From Myripristis murdjan (Eukaryota; Chordata; Actinopteri; Holocentriformes; Holocentridae), in assembly GCF_902150065.1 (NCBI RefSeq), contig NC_043993.1, positions 12,562,685-12,626,684 on the forward strand: a stretch of 64,000 bases of DNA. The letters are read 5' to 3'. Numbering within the stretch: the stretch's first letter is position 1; every line of letters starts with the position of its first letter. Under the pieces are notes generated by a model that had not been told where the DNA came from, ran no database searches, and was given only the letters and a program-made list of their open reading frames with translations. The translations under genes and the position numbers were made by a program. Below, piece after piece: positions 1 to 11,757 of this stretch.

Positions 1-271
1 TATTCTCTGATTGAGGTGATATAGTAAACCACGTGACTGCATCAGATTCTGAGTTCATTCTGAGTTATTCATATTTACTGAAGTCCAGACAAGGACCTCA
101 TCTGGCCCAGGTGGTGGGTTTTCAACCTCTCTGTGTCCTCTCCTCAGGTGCCGGTGGCCTCATGTGATGGAGTAAAGTGAAGACGACGTGGCTCATGAGG
201 TTGGACCTAATCCACGAGAAGGTGAGTGAGAATAAAGTCGTAAAGACTGGGGTTAGTTCGTGGTGCAGTTG

Positions 272-352
272 TGCCAGTGATGAAAACCTGGAGTAGGAAG
301 TGCCGTCTGATGCGACAACTGACGATGTCTCTTGCATCCTTTTCTGAGTCTG
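272..352 (+). ncRNA. snord49: Box C/D snoRNA SNORD49-like, copy 1
   Basis: Box C GTGATGA lies at 277-283 and box D CTGA at 344-347. The core TAGGAAGTGCCGTC and the later GACAACTGACGAT match the human SNORD49A/B core as I remember it. Human SNORD49 is annotated as guiding 2'-O-methylation of 28S rRNA C4426. It lies in the intron between exons 148-221 and 456-504. This copy differs from the other two by one base in the core (CCGTCTG instead of CCGTCAG). Ends are set about 5 nt outside the boxes. Confidence 0.85.
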
Positions 353-545
353 ATTTTTTTTTTTTTTTTTTAAATTTTGTGTGTGATTGAGATGGTCAGT
401 TTTAATACACAGTTTTAAGGTACCGGCTTTTGTTTTTTTGTTTTGTTTATAACAGGTTGGCGTCTGCCGGGTCAAGTTGAAACTGAAAATGCAGTTTGCA
501 GAAGGTGGGTTTAAAATCAGGAAATCTTGACACTACAAACCTCAA

Positions 546-625
546 CTGTGGTGATGAAAACTAAACTGAAATAGCTGGAATTACCGGCAGATTGCTCAGT
601 GGTGACTCTTGGTTTTCTGAACATG
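546..625 (+). ncRNA. snord65: Box C/D snoRNA SNORD65-like, copy 1
   Basis: Box C GTGATGA lies at 551-557 and box D CTGA at 617-620. The guide AGCTGGAATTACCG is exactly complementary to the conserved 18S rRNA stretch CGGTAATTCCAGCT. Human SNORD65 (HBII-135) is predicted to guide 18S U627 methylation and has the same core. It is intronic in the host gene (intron 505-715). Confidence 0.87.
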
Positions 626-1062
626 AGATTATAGTCATTAACCCTTTTTCCCATCATAAATTGGGTTATATAAGAATTAATTTCTCACCACCTTGCCCTC
701 TTTCTCTCTGTATAGTTGGCAGTTTCTGAGGAACTCTGACCCAGCTCAAGACATGAGACCAAAATTACACAACTGTTTTCAAGCCACTACTTGAATGGCA
801 GGTAAGTTAATTTTATGCATTTGTTTGTTTGGTTTTTTTAATACCCTTTTACAACTGGGGTGGGGAAGCTGTGCCACGGAGGGGCAAGCATCTGCAGGTT
901 TTCATTCCAACCAAAAACTCCACTGGCTGATTTCACTGATAACCTCACCTTCAAACAGAGAGAATGGACTCATTAGTGAAATAGCTGATAGAGTTTTTGG
1001 CTGGAGGGAAAACCTGCAGCCTCTCAGTTCTCGGTGGCACATCATGGCTGCCTGCCTCTGCT

Positions 1063-1139
1063 TTACCGTGATGAAACTGTGGAATAGGAAGTGCCGTCAG
1101 ATGCGACAACTGACGATGTGCAATCCACTGCTGAGTCTT
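1063..1139 (+). ncRNA. snord49: Box C/D snoRNA SNORD49-like, copy 2
   Basis: Box C GTGATGA lies at 1068-1074 and box D CTGA at 1131-1134. It has the ATAGGAAGTGCCGTCAGATG core shared with copy 3. It sits in host intron 802-1218, about 84 nt before the 3' splice site. The 3' part between core and box D is a little shorter than in the other copies. Confidence 0.85.
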
Positions 1140-1553
1140 GAAAGTTGCATTTAATTCTTGTTGAATTTGATGGCCTACTTCTTTCACTGTTTTAATTTCC
1201 ATTTTCCCTTTTTTTAAGGTGGTATTGAGCTGACTGAAGAGGATCTGTAACCCTAACCCTGATCAATTCATCAAAACAGTTACAGATGTGGCTTCAAATT
1301 GATGAAACCTTCATGATTCAGGAGGTAAGTTGATGGCTATTCTTAAGCCTTCCATCTCAGTAAAGAAATACTTTTCTTTTGGCCAGCTCACCACTGCACG
1401 GTGAGAAAAGTAGCAGGTTTGTTTCCTCAGTCTAGTGCAGTGTCAATACACCTCCATGGGTTTGTCCTGAACATTCTTGATTCTGTCAGTCTAATTGCAC
1501 GGCAGTGAGTTGGTCAAAAAAAAAAAACCTTGCGTGTATGACTTGTAAAGCCT

Positions 1554-1635
1554 TTTCTGTGATGAAAACCTGGAATAGGAAGTGCCGTCAGATGCGACAA
1601 CTGACGATAGTCTCTAATCCACTTTTCTGAGTCTT
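1554..1635 (+). ncRNA. snord49: Box C/D snoRNA SNORD49-like, copy 3
   Basis: Box C GTGATGA lies at 1559-1565 and box D CTGA at 1627-1630. The core matches copy 2. It lies in host intron 1325-1715, with box D about 85 nt before the acceptor. Confidence 0.87.
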
Positions 1636-1816
1636 AAAAGCTATCCTTGGCCAAATTCATTATCAGTGTCCATTTGCTGCTATTCTCAAACCTTTGCATT
1701 TATTTATTTTTAAAGGTGACTTTTGTCGATGCATTCAGTGGATCCCCTGAAGGCTTCTATCAAGGACTGCACACAGGTAAACTTGAGTTGCAGTGTATGA
1801 AAATAGCAGCTGTCCA

Positions 1817-1896
1817 CTGTTATGATGAGACTTAAACTGAAATAGCTGGAATTACCGGCAGATTGTCCAGTGGTGACTCTCGGTTTTCTGAACATT
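1817..1896 (+). ncRNA. snord65: Box C/D snoRNA SNORD65-like, copy 2
   Basis: Box C ATGATGA lies at 1822-1828 and box D CTGA at 1888-1891, with the same 18S-complementary guide AGCTGGAATTACCG. It sits in host intron 1777-1966. Its box D is only 14 nt from an AG at 1905, so the acceptor at 1966 (75 nt away) is the better exon start. Confidence 0.87.
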
Positions 1897-2432
1897 TTTT
1901 TACAGCGGCAACACACCTCACATTTGCATGAAATGATTTTACAGCTGCACCCTGTTGTTTTCAAAGGTCTGTTTGAGGTGAAGATGTCCCTGTATACCAT
2001 CCAGTTTGATGTGGTTGGGTGTCTGCAGTGCGTGGTTATAGGTAAGGTGTTTTGCTGATGAGCAGAAGAATAATACACCAGTGAGACAGTTTGATACCTG
2101 TGTTGACAAGTCACTCCAAAACATGTCAGTAAATCAACATGTGGATTTAGGTATTTTTTGGTTTGCTGGATCAGGAACTGTAAAAGAAAGCATGTTTAGA
2201 GCTGAAGGTGTTATTTAAGGTAACATCTCAGAGGCCAAGATGTAATTTTCTGGTGCTGTCAGATTGATTTGTGACTTGCTTTATTTTTGCCAAACAGTGT
2301 TTTGTCTTCCAGGTCACCTCAGCATTGAATTAAGGTTTTTTTTTTTTTTTTTTAGCATTTCAATAGCTGGGCACTATCCATTGGGCTTTTCCCTGACCCA
2401 CACGTGAATATTGTGGCTCCTCTTTACTGATG

Positions 2433-2513
2433 TAAACATGATGAAATCTGAACTGAAAACAGCTGGAATTACCGGCAGACTGTTCAGTGGTGACATTCGG
2501 TTTTCTGAGCACA
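2433..2513 (+). ncRNA. snord65: Box C/D snoRNA SNORD65-like, copy 3
   Basis: Box C ATGATGA lies at 2438-2444 and box D CTGA at 2505-2508. The guide AGCTGGAATTACCG is intact and the flanks diverge slightly from the other copies (CAGACTGTTCAG instead of CAGATTGTCCAG). It sits in the last host intron, 2042-2614. Confidence 0.87.
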
Positions 2514-2770
2514 TCAGTTTCATGTTGCATTGATCTCCTGCAATTACAGCAGGCCTGAATACTTGCACATTGTGGGTAAAATCTGCTAATTTAAACTTTG
2601 TCCCTCTTCTACAGGCAGCAGAATGAAGTGGAATCTCATGTAGCCTACACTTGTCTGAAGATGCAATGTCAACATGATTTTTTTAATTGCTGAATGACAA
2701 ACGTATGTTTTGAAAAGTTTAAGCCTATTTGATACATTGTATTTAATAAAACGTTAAGTCAAAAGCGACT

Positions 2771-4150
2771 TCAGTAATGAGCATGTGTCAGTTTTTCTGC
2801 CCTGGCCACTTGTCAAGTCATACAAAGCTATACAAGACAGTCAATTTTTTTTTTTTTTAATTTATACATTTTATTTACACACTGCAACAAGAAGGGCAAC
2901 ACGTTATAAGCCAGGCTGTTGGCTGTAGCATGGCATTTATTGGAATCTGTTTCCTGCTAGTGAACAATAATGAGGTTTACTGAGACTAATCCCTGTCTAG
3001 ACAGTTTTCAGGATATGGGGAGTTAAACTTCAGTTGAATCTTCCCATGAAATGTGGCTCGATCAATTAATCACACCAGAACTATTGAGGCACGTCACAGA
3101 TTGAAGTCCCTTACAGGCTGGAGGGAGAGCAGGACAAGTCCACCCTAGTGATGTTGAGAGATCCATTTTTCACTATTTGAGTCAGTGCTGGGTGTACAGG
3201 GAGAGCCGATGACCGATCCAAAATGCCATTTTTTTTTCCCAGTTAAGGCTCCCTATATGCTGGATCTACAGGCATCAAGACTTAATAGTTGTTGAGAAAT
3301 TATTTTCTACAAATATTGATTTTTTTTAAATATCTATATCTATAGATATAGATACACACACATAGATAGATATAGATTTTATTTATTTGTTTGTTATTAA
3401 GGAGTGATACATGAAATTAGCTCACAGCTATATTTCTTTTTGTAGTGTATATGGGTGGCATTTGGAAACTACCCAGACCAGCAGAAGCTTTATGCAAATA
3501 CAGTTTTTCAGGGTTTTTTTTTTCATGCTCAGTCATGCAGTGGAATACAAGAGCCTTATGTGACCCTGTGGTGAAATCCCTGCCTTGCTTTGCCTAATTG
3601 CACTAACTTGCCTGCACTAATCCCCTGTAAACATGAGTACAGTAAGAAAAGAAAATGTTTGATGTGTTTGGCATTCAAACTACCTCCTCTATGACTTCTG
3701 AGAAATTTCTCCAGTACTGATGATATTGCATGTTGTCAATTAACACAAAAATACACTACAGTTGGAGCCCTAAACTGATTAGAGAGACTCTGCTTTCCCC
3801 TTTTCTACACATTCCTAGACAGATAAATATCTTCAGAGGAAGCAGAGCTTTAAAGAAATGCTTTCCTGTTAAAGCTAGGAAGAAAACTGTGTAAAGCTAA
3901 TTTCTATGTATTACTGTACTGTTCCATATTAGACTATTTTGATGTGACTTGCATGCATCCTTGCTTACAAAAATGTTACATGTTTCATAACAAATCCAGA
4001 CTCTCTCACTCACCATTGCATGTTTTATGAATCTTAGGATGGTCCTCTTTATGCCACAGGGGGGAAAAACACATGTTGCTCTTTGCAGGGCATTGTTCAG
4101 TAAACTACCTGCTTACATCTAAAGCTTTTATCCCTTCATACAAGCAACTA
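2771..4150. other. Intergenic stretch without a recognised gene
   Basis: I see no coding exon here. A short AT-rich tract (TATCTATA and GATAGATA units) lies near 3330-3380. The part at about 3095-3285 recurs in inverted orientation at about 12174-12562, next to the end of calpain unit 1. Confidence 0.5.
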
Positions 4151-4159
4151 TAACACTAG

Positions 4160-4480
4160 ATCTACTACGCAGATTGTTTTAAATATTCCCAGGGTGCACT
4201 TCTGCTTTGATGCACCCAGGACATGGAACAAGCTTCAAAATGCCTCAGGAATGCTCCCCTCTTTGAACAATTTTAAAGGTGGATATTGATGGTACGGCCT
4301 GCATGCCTCCCTTGTGTTGCTTTTACAGATATGTATTGTTTTATGTTCTATCATGTGAAATTGTTGTAGTTTTTATGTGAAATGAATGCAGATTTGACCA
4401 GGACTTCTTGGAAGAAGAGATCCTGTATCTCAGTGGGACCCTCTTGATTAAATCAAGGAAAAGTAAAAATAAATTAAATG
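4160..4480 (+). mobile_element. L2-type LINE 3' end fragment
   Basis: The tail TCTCAGTGGGACC followed by TTGATTAAATCAAGG and an A-rich run resembles the 3' end of fish L2-type LINEs, which reads ATCTCAATGAG...GGTTAAATAAAGG at 30270-30310 in this window. The preceding 200 bases show a decayed end of an ORF2-like reading frame. The last part recurs at 12850-12995 and marks the left edge of the tandem duplication. Confidence 0.6.
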
Positions 4481-5224
4481 AAATAAAAATAAAATCTCAG
4501 AATTTGAGGGTTGGATCTGGGATCTAAGCCTGCACCACCTGCAGTTGTCCTTTTAGCCTCTGATTGGTTGAACCTGAAAGCCTGTGGCCTTGCTGTGGTC
4601 TAGATCATTTTGACAACTGGAGGACTCCCCACAGGGTTTCTCTGTTGCTCTGGCCCTACAATATTACAGTTCCTGCAGTCTCTGTTGCATAGAAACAGAT
4701 CAGCCTCTACCTTGAAGGTCTATGGGATGGCCCTTGCAGCTTGGCGCTCACAGCAAATTCAGTCACGGGACATCTTGGTGTTAGGAGTTCTATGTTTTCC
4801 CCACTTGGGCAGTCTGACTTAAAGTGACTATCTACCAAGATGGCCACTCCCTGTCTGCACCTAATGATAAACAACAACATAAATTTTAAACATCTGTCAA
4901 CATTTTATCTATGCTTGGAATGCTATTAGAACCCAGGATCAGTGTTTGTGTGTGGTTTTGATAGTGTATGTAGATTTTCAGTGGGAGAATATTGAAAATT
5001 TGTCATTGTGCCATCACAAAAATAGGATAGATACACTATATATCTTTTGGTATTATCACCTGTGTAAGCACATTTTCTGAGCTTGTGCAACAAAAGGTCC
5101 AACCTCCTAATGGAATCCAGCCTTACTGCAAAACACACCGGCAGAACTGCACCCATGTCCTTTTGCTGCTCCTCTGTCAACAGCTGAGAGAGACAGTCTT
5201 ACAAGTCTGTGGTCTAAAATACAA

Positions 5225-5437
5225 GGTGTCCACAAAGTCTCTTAACGATTTAAAAAAAAAAAAAAAATCTATTACAAAAGCAATTGATGAGATATGCTAA
5301 TCAGATTTTCTTCTATGTGCTCAGTGGTTATCAAAGTTTTTAATCACATTGGACATCAACGACCTGAAGCAAAAGATCACTGATGCCATGCTTTTGTAAT
5401 AAATTTGTTAAATTGTAAAGAGACTTTATGGACACCC
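5225..5437 (+). mobile_element. Internally deleted DNA transposon, GGTGTCC ends (unit 1)
   Basis: Ends GGTGTCCACAAAGTCTCTTA and the inverted CTTTATGGACACC define a small element. It corresponds to the longer copy at 20486-20847 in unit 2, which has about 150 bp more in its middle. It therefore predates the duplication and lost internal sequence here. A Tc1/mariner or IS630-like origin is inferred from the reading frame kept in the longer copy. Confidence 0.6.
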
Positions 5438-5748
5438 GGTACTTCACGATAATATGGGAAATGGACTTGTGGGGTTGATTGTAGGAGTTTTATTGAAGGC
5501 TGTCATACAGAGATGTTGGTAATGCTGAAATCAATGAAATTCAAGAAGTTCAAAACATTTGGGAGTGCACATGTGCTACACAATGATCACACAAAGATAA
5601 TTATCTGGTTGTTTTGCAATGCACCACAAATCAAAAACAGTTTTACTTGAGGGGGTGATTATCTGCCAAAAACCAGCAAGGGATCTGGGCAAGCCAATGA
5701 TGGGTGGTTGGCATAAACTTACACAATGTCAGGAATGTGATGGATATG

Positions 5749-5756
5749 TATAAAAA
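5749..5756 (+). promoter_or_regulatory. TATA box of calpain A
   Basis: TATAAAAA lies about 30 bp before the likely start of a short non-coding first exon ending at the GT donor at 5827. The same arrangement is kept in unit 2 (21085-21092). A TATA box suggests tissue-restricted rather than housekeeping expression, which is an inference. Confidence 0.6.
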
Positions 5757-5989
5757 TGAGGGTCCCAGTTCTGCTAAGCTGCACTTGTAGACTACAGTGT
5801 ATCAGCTGCAAGAACTCTCTTTACAGGTAAATATTTTATTTTCACATCACTTTTCTGCAATATTACTGAACTTTAATAACATTTAAAATGTGCTGTATTT
5901 TTTTTTTTTTAACACTTTTGAGAAATTTTGAGTTTTGTGGTGTTTGTGCTATACTTGTTCCTCAGGCACTTCTACCATTATTTCGCAAA

Positions 5990-8900
5990 ATGCCTTCCAC
6001 TTGTGTTACCATGGTAAATTGCCTCTATGAACCTGGTGGTGTGGGCAGCCCTTCCAACCCAGAGAAATTTCAAGGCCAAGACTATGAGCAACTCAAGGAA
6101 TCTCTTCTCAGCAAGGGGGAATTATTTACGGATGATGCTTTCCCAGCAAATCTTGATTCTCTGGGCGAAATAGAGGGTCTAACTGCTGAGCAGCTGAGAG
6201 AAGTGGAGTGGTATAGACCCGGGGTAGGCACTGTCCAAGTCAATCCAATTTCTCTATGTGTGGCAATATTGAAATTAACACAATATTGGGGAAAACAACT
6301 TGATTAAGTTGCCCAAATGTCTCTCTCTGTTTATAGGAACTGGGAGAAGGTGATCCTTGCTTTGTTGTTGATGGGGCTTCAAGGTTTGACTTCAGTCAAG
6401 GAGAAATTGGTAACTTTAAACTTTATATTTAATCCATCCAAACCGATTACATTCAATCCTCATTATAATTTGGTAATACAGTCTGTGCTTCACTGTAGTC
6501 TCATAGCCCAAGTAGGAAATTCTGCTCAGATTTTTTTTTACAGTGTCAATATTGGAAGAATGCCTTCACTCAAACATAAAACAAACTATCTACCATCCTC
6601 ATGTCTGCCTTCAGGCAATTGCTGGCTTCTTGCATCTTTTGGCTCGCTGACACTTCGGAAATCATTAATGGCACAAGTGGTGCCTTCAGACCAGAACTTC
6701 AAGGATGGCTACGCTGGAATATTTCACTTCAGGGTAAAATAATCTTTGCCTGATGTACTGTTCTAAAAGAAAACCAGTGTCCCTGTTTGGGCTGTGTTCA
6801 AAGATAAACAAATCATACCACAGTGTTGTAAATGAATCAGAACTATAGATGTGACTGTTCACATTGCAATGTCTCCTCTACCTTTGGAAGTTCTGGAGAT
6901 TTGGAAAGTGGGTGGATGTTGTCGTCGATGATCTGCTGCCGACACGCAACTTCCTGCCAGTGTCAGTTTCCTCCAAATCTGGGACTGAGTTCTGGGCCCC
7001 CCTGATGGAGAAAGCTTATGCCAAGTATGTGATCATTACTGAACCCTTTACTATCTCCTTGTGGAATGCCACATTCATTCATTTGTTTGTTCACATATAT
7101 TTTATGTCACTGACATTCTCATCACTCTAAATGCTGAAACAAATGCACACAAATGTTGAACATCTCCCCAGCTTTCTGTTACACCCAAAGACATTTCCTG
7201 TTACAAAAAAATAAATTTAATTGGTTTCTTGATCCTGCAAACACACTCTTAGGATGAAAAAACTGAATGAATTGTTCCTCTGCCCAAGGCCCATCTTTTG
7301 ACCAAGCATGGTGGATATCTGTTCATAGGTTTTTGATGTATCCTGAGGAATGACAGACGAACTGAAAGAGCAACAACATAATATCCATGGCTGTGAAAAT
7401 GAAATGTGATTCACAAGTATTAATGCCTTTTTACCTCAAAAGTTCAGAATCAGCACCACTAAATTCATAGATGCCCATTTCCCTATTTGCTTCAGGGTGT
7501 GTGGCTCCTATGGAGACATGATTGCTGGAAATCCATCGGAGGCCTTCATGGATTTCAGCGGCAGGGTGCACATGAACTACAAACTCACCAAACAGCCCAG
7601 TGACCTGTGGGACGTGATGACCAGAGCCACCCAGGCCAAAACTATGATGGGATGTGCCACGTATGGACAGGTAAGGGCTCGACCATGCTTCATATTTCCT
7701 TACGGCAGGAGAAAGGCTTTAAAAGAGCCATACAGTTGGTAACAAAAAGAAACAAACAAAAAAGTCTTTATCTGTTTCAGGAGAAAGGAAAACCAGGAGA
7801 AGAGGCTGGTCTGGTGAGCGGGCATGCCTATGCCGTGACAGGAGTCAAACAGGTGTGTATGTGTGTACAATCATGTATATCTGTTAACGCCTTTTCAACT
7901 ATTTTAAGGCCTCAGGGAATTGAGAATACATTGCTGTATGTTATGTAATACATTTTTAAAAAGTTATTCCCTCTTTCATGCTTCTCCTGGTGTGCGTATA
8001 ACCTCATTATTGTCTTCACCTCTCTATAAATATATTCTGACACTAGACAGAAGTACAGCTGTGACATTTTATGTTTTGTGGTTTCTGATGCACTGTATCT
8101 GCATTTTTATCATCTAGTTTTATAACCTTTTTTTTTTTTTTTTTGTATTGTTTCCATGTAATGGCCCGGCTAGGCAGCAGTACATTGGTGCAATGAATTT
8201 ACTCAGTTCCTGCCATGTAAAATAAATGCATTTTAATTTTTATGATGATACAGAACATCTTGAACATTTATTTATTTATTTATTGGCTGTATTTGCTGGA
8301 AACTACAGGTTTTGAGTGAAGGGATGGAGGTGAATCTGGTGAGAATCTGGAACCCGTGGGGTCGGAAGGAGTGGAATGGAGACTGGAGTGACAAGTAAGA
8401 AACAGTGCCGCCCTAACATGATGAATCTCATCCCTCACTGTTATCTGCATGTAGATGACAGCGCAGGTTCTTGTCCACAACAATCCTTTAGGCAACAAAG
8501 TGTTGCTGATGTATGAATGAACATGGGAGTGGTTTTGAAACGTACTCTGTCTTACAGATCAGAGTTGTGGGAAACTGTTAGCTCTGACGTCCGTGACCAG
8601 TGCCTCAAAGTGCGCAATGATGGAGAATTCTGGTAATGTCATCCAAGAAGGAAATGGGGAAAAAACCCTCAAAACTTAACTTCTCTAAATAATTATGGTG
8701 TTGTTATGTCATGACTCATCATTTTGGGGGTTGTTTTTCTTTGCAGCTTCATTCGAAGGCTTGTCAGTGATTCCTGTCTGTCTGTCTCTCTCTTTCAGGA
8801 TGACTCTTGAGGATTACTGTGTCTACTATGAAGACATGGACATCTGTTGTGACAGCCCCAACTTCCTGGATGATGATGCTGCCTGCCAATGGAAGTGCTC

Positions 8901-10193
8901 AATGAAGGAAGGTTGTTGGGAAGCAGGGGAATCTGATGTAGGCTCTGACTGCGCTTCAGGTGAGCCTTCTGCTGTTTATGCTTGCGGGTCTGTGACCTTT
9001 TGTTTTGTATTTTTCAGAAAGCAAAGCATATGGCATTCTCTGTAACCCCCAATTACAAAGCAGAGTATAATTGGGCAGCTTCAGGGATTGAGGTGGTTTG
9101 AGCACAAAGACAAAACGAGTGTCTGACAGTTATATAACCACTGCTTACATGTCCCCCATCCTTTTCCCCAGAGGAGTTTTGGAAAAATCCCCAGTTCCGC
9201 ATCAGAGTGAAGGCAGTGGAAGGAGAGAGCCAAGGAAGCAAGAACATCTTAGTGTCTCTCATGCAGAAATCTGATGAAGAAAAGCGCAGCAAAGTGGAAT
9301 ATCACGCCATTGGCTTCATGATCTATGAGGTTCCACCAGAGGTAATTGAAATTGTTGCCACATTCATATTTTACCACAGAAACCTACATCATTTATGTAT
9401 GTATGTCTGTATGTATGTATGTACGTATGTATTTATTTATTTATTTTTAATTTTAAATTTTTTTTATTTATTTATCTGGATCCCCATTAGTCACTACCAA
9501 GGTAGCAACTAATCTTCCTGGGGTCCAGACTACTAAACATTACATCATAAAACAAAAAATGACATCATAATGCAACAAAAACAAAAAACAAAACCAATGA
9601 ATCAACAACAATAAATCTTTCTGTAACGATAATTGAAACAATGACAAAGTACCCATCCTCCACCAAGAAATAATCAATATATGATCAAAACATTTGATAC
9701 AGCTCAATAATAATATAATACCAGTGTGTTTACAATTGTTTATGGTGACTGAGACAATAAAATGACCCCAAAAATGTTCCTTGTTAACGATCATATAGTC
9801 AGACCTTATGTAGCATAATTTGTCCTATTTGGAGAGGGGCTTGTTAAACGTGTAATACCTGATTGCAGACTGTTCCATATTGCTATTCCTCTGTACACAA
9901 CACTACGCCTTGCCTTGCATTTGTTTTTGAGAGTTTTTGATTGCAAGCTGCTGTAAAAAGCAAAATTTCTAATTTTTTGCTCCTTGCAGGCACCAAAAGG
10001 GCAGCTCACCGCTTCACTGATGGGAGACAGCTCCCCTCTTGAAGTCAGTACGTTCTGTTTTGCGAGGGAGATCGTTGAGCTCCACAGCTTGCAGCCAGGA
10101 GAGTATGTGATCATTCCCTGCACATCCGAACCTGAGAAGACTTCAAGCTTCATCCTCACAATTTACTCCAAGGCAGAGGCCGAGCTGGAGTGA
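5990..10193 (+). CDS. Calpain A, penta-EF-hand-less calpain (500 aa)
   Basis: Calcium-dependent cysteine protease large-subunit homologue. Coding exons: 5990-6223, 6337-6409, 6615-6733, 6891-7024, 7496-7670, 7781-7852, 8309-8394, 8558-8632, 8799-8959, 9172-9341 and 9990-10193. A non-coding exon ends at 5826 and exon 2 begins at 5966. The sum is 1503 nt with no internal stop. Residues 1-102 are the N-terminal part, and the protease core holds Cys105 (GNCWLLAS), His260 (SGHAYAV) and Asn284 (WNPWG), with spacing close to human CAPN1 (115, 272, 296). The C2-like domain runs to the end ([14 protein letters not shown]-type strand, then [12 protein letters not shown]). The stop follows directly, so the roughly 170-residue calcium-binding penta-EF-hand domain of classical calpains is absent and no such exons follow. 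The triad motif reads GNCW, not the usual GDCW. About 93% identical to calpain B by eye. The exact calpain class is not assigned. Confidence 0.88.
9440..9935 (-). mobile_element. LINE 3' end in calpain A intron, antisense
   Basis: On the minus strand the sequence reads a LINE ORF2 C-terminal remnant ([18 protein letters not shown]) and then a tail that in plus orientation is the TTTATTTATTTATCTGGATC end. It sits in the last intron. The calpain B copy (32460-32833) has the same insertion but lacks about 130 bp of the ORF part, so insertion predates the gene duplication. A similar LINE lies at 38745-39650. Confidence 0.65.
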
Positions 10194-10799
10194 AGACAAA
10201 ATTACTTGCAATACAGCCAAACTGAAAATAATCCGCATTTTCTTCTTTTGAATGTGCTATGATAATGGTTGTAAACCAAAAAAAATGGAGTTGTGCTTTG
10301 GTTATGCAAGCAAGCTTACTGTAAAAGGGAACGCCTCGGGGCTTCTGATTGGAGTACATGTCGTCTTTCCTGTTCATCTTCACCGCATGCAAAAATTAAA
10401 TACTCAGGGTAGCCGGATGAAAAATTAGAATTATGCATGTCTTGTTGAATTGCAATCACTGCTTCGCCTACTCTGTACCTCTGCTCATAATTCACATAAT
10501 TAAAATACATGGTTTTAAACTTTCTTTTGCTTTGTGAGGTCTGTCAAGACAAATATATGTCTACTTCATGAAAGCTGTCTTTGTGAATGCGCAGAACGTC
10601 AGACTGAGACACCAATTTTCCCTTTTTGTCCGTACTTGGTTATCTGATGAAGTGTACAGATCACAAACATTCATTACTTCCTTACTTCATTTATTGCTAG
10701 TATTAGAAATGTTTCCTTTATAGCCTGAAATCATCTTCAACATCACTAATGAACTTTCCCCTCCAGCCGCTCACATAACACACCCAGTAGCCTAAAGGG

Positions 10800-10848
10800 G
10801 GTGGGGGGGGGTGTGGGTGTGTGTGTGTGTGTGTGGGGGGGGGGGGTC
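10800..10848. repeat. G-rich (GT)n tract
   Basis: A run of G and GT units interrupts sequence otherwise shared with unit 2. At the matching place in unit 2 (about 33715) only GGGCTACTGGGTCTTACC is seen, so the tract expanded in unit 1 only. Confidence 0.8.
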
Positions 10849-10929
10849 GTACCAGCTGACTTAAGATTTTGAAAAGACAGCCATTCCACTCATAAGCGCA
10901 CATTATACATTTAGGCAACTGCTGTATTA

Positions 10930-11305
10930 AGTTCAAGTTCAAGATTTATTCGTCACATGCATGAATGTACAGGTACAGCAGCAGTGAAATGTAATTTCAA
11001 CAACTCCAGCACTGTGCAAGAAAAAAATAGATAGAATAAAATAGTTAAAAAAATAAAAATAAAGATAAAATAGAAAGTATATATTACATTCCTATATACA
11101 ATGTACAACCTATGTACAATATACAACAATATAAAATAAGTACAAATAAGTAGAAGAACTGAGCTGCAAAACCCTGAAGAACAACACGCTCCGACGGAGG
11201 TTCAGAGTTAGTGTGAAACCATGAGACCAAGTGACAGAACCCGATGCCCGGTACTGAGATTCAGGAACTGTCAGACTTGATCCAGCCTTATGGAGTCACC
11301 CCCTC
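10930..11305 (+). mobile_element. Unit 1-specific repeat insertion
   Basis: The stretch beginning AAGTTCAAGATTTATTCGTC is missing from the matching place in unit 2 (after 33785). Its start resembles a dispersed fish repeat. It also replaced the left half of the Tc1 element that survives whole in unit 2. Family not resolved. Confidence 0.45.
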
Positions 11306-11344
11306 CCCTTCAGTCTTTGCGTGTTGCTATCTGCCAATAATGTA

Positions 11345-11757
11345 GGGTGTATGTATCATCTCTGGAGAGACCTGAAAATGGCTGTCCATCAACGGTCCCC
11401 ATCCAACCTGACTGAGCTTGAGAGGATTTGCAAAGAAGAATGGCATAAAATTCCCCAATCCAGGGGTGCAAAGCTTGTTGCGTCATACCCAAAAAGACTT
11501 GAAGCTGAAATTGCTGCAAAAAAGTGCTTCAAGTAAGTACTGAGTAAAGGGTCTGAATACTTATGTCAGTGTGATAGTTCAGTTTTCCTTTTTAATAAAT
11601 TTACAAAAATTTCTATAATTCTGTTTTCACTTTGTCATTATGCTGTATTGAGTGTAGATTAATGAGAGAAAAACTAAATTTAAATGTTTGTAGCATCAGG
11701 CTGCAACATAACAAAAGTAAAAAAAGTGAAGGGTGAATACTTTCTGAATGTACTGTA
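11345..11757 (+). mobile_element. Tc1-like transposon, right-end fragment
   Basis: Residues of a Tc1 transposase C-terminus are readable (DLKMAVHQRSPSNLTELERI, then KLVASYPKRLEAEIAAKKCF), followed by the right inverted end AAAGTGAAGGGTGAATAC. It is the counterpart of the element at 34334-35547 in unit 2, cut on the left by the insertion at 10930-11305. Confidence 0.8.

Larger units (their letters stand above)
1..2770 (+). ncRNA. snhg29: Spliced snoRNA host gene (probable snhg29), 3' part
   Basis: Seven exons can be placed from GT-AG sites: 148-221, 456-504, 716-801, 1219-1324, 1716-1776, 1967-2041 and 2615 to about 2765, with AATAAA at 2745-2750. The gene starts before the window. Exons share no long reading frame, so I treat the RNA as non-coding. 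Each of the six complete introns carries exactly one box C/D snoRNA, of SNORD49 or SNORD65 type. In human those two families sit together in SNHG29 (LRRC75A-AS1), which is why I use that name. The box D to 3' splice site distance is about 75-107 nt in all six introns. That spacing suits splicing-coupled snoRNP assembly and favours the acceptor at 1966 over the nearer AG at 1905. The host transcript is probably just a carrier, degraded after splicing. The name rests on snoRNA content, not on exon similarity. Confidence 0.8.

Noticed and set aside
1-60. CTGA motifs near 7-10 and 49-52 as the 3' end of another snoRNA
   Set aside because: They fall at a plausible distance from the exon at 148, but the 5' half lies outside the window and no family core is visible.
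2049-2130. CTGATGAG near 2054 as a further box C/D snoRNA in the last host intron
   Set aside because: No box D follows at suitable distance and there is no rRNA-complementary stretch. The intron already has SNORD65 copy 3.
5888-6307. Longer 139-residue start for calpain A exon 2
   Set aside because: The extra residues before MPSTCV are intron sequence ending in a good acceptor at 5965. The extension after 6223 is intronic, since the next exon begins at 6337.
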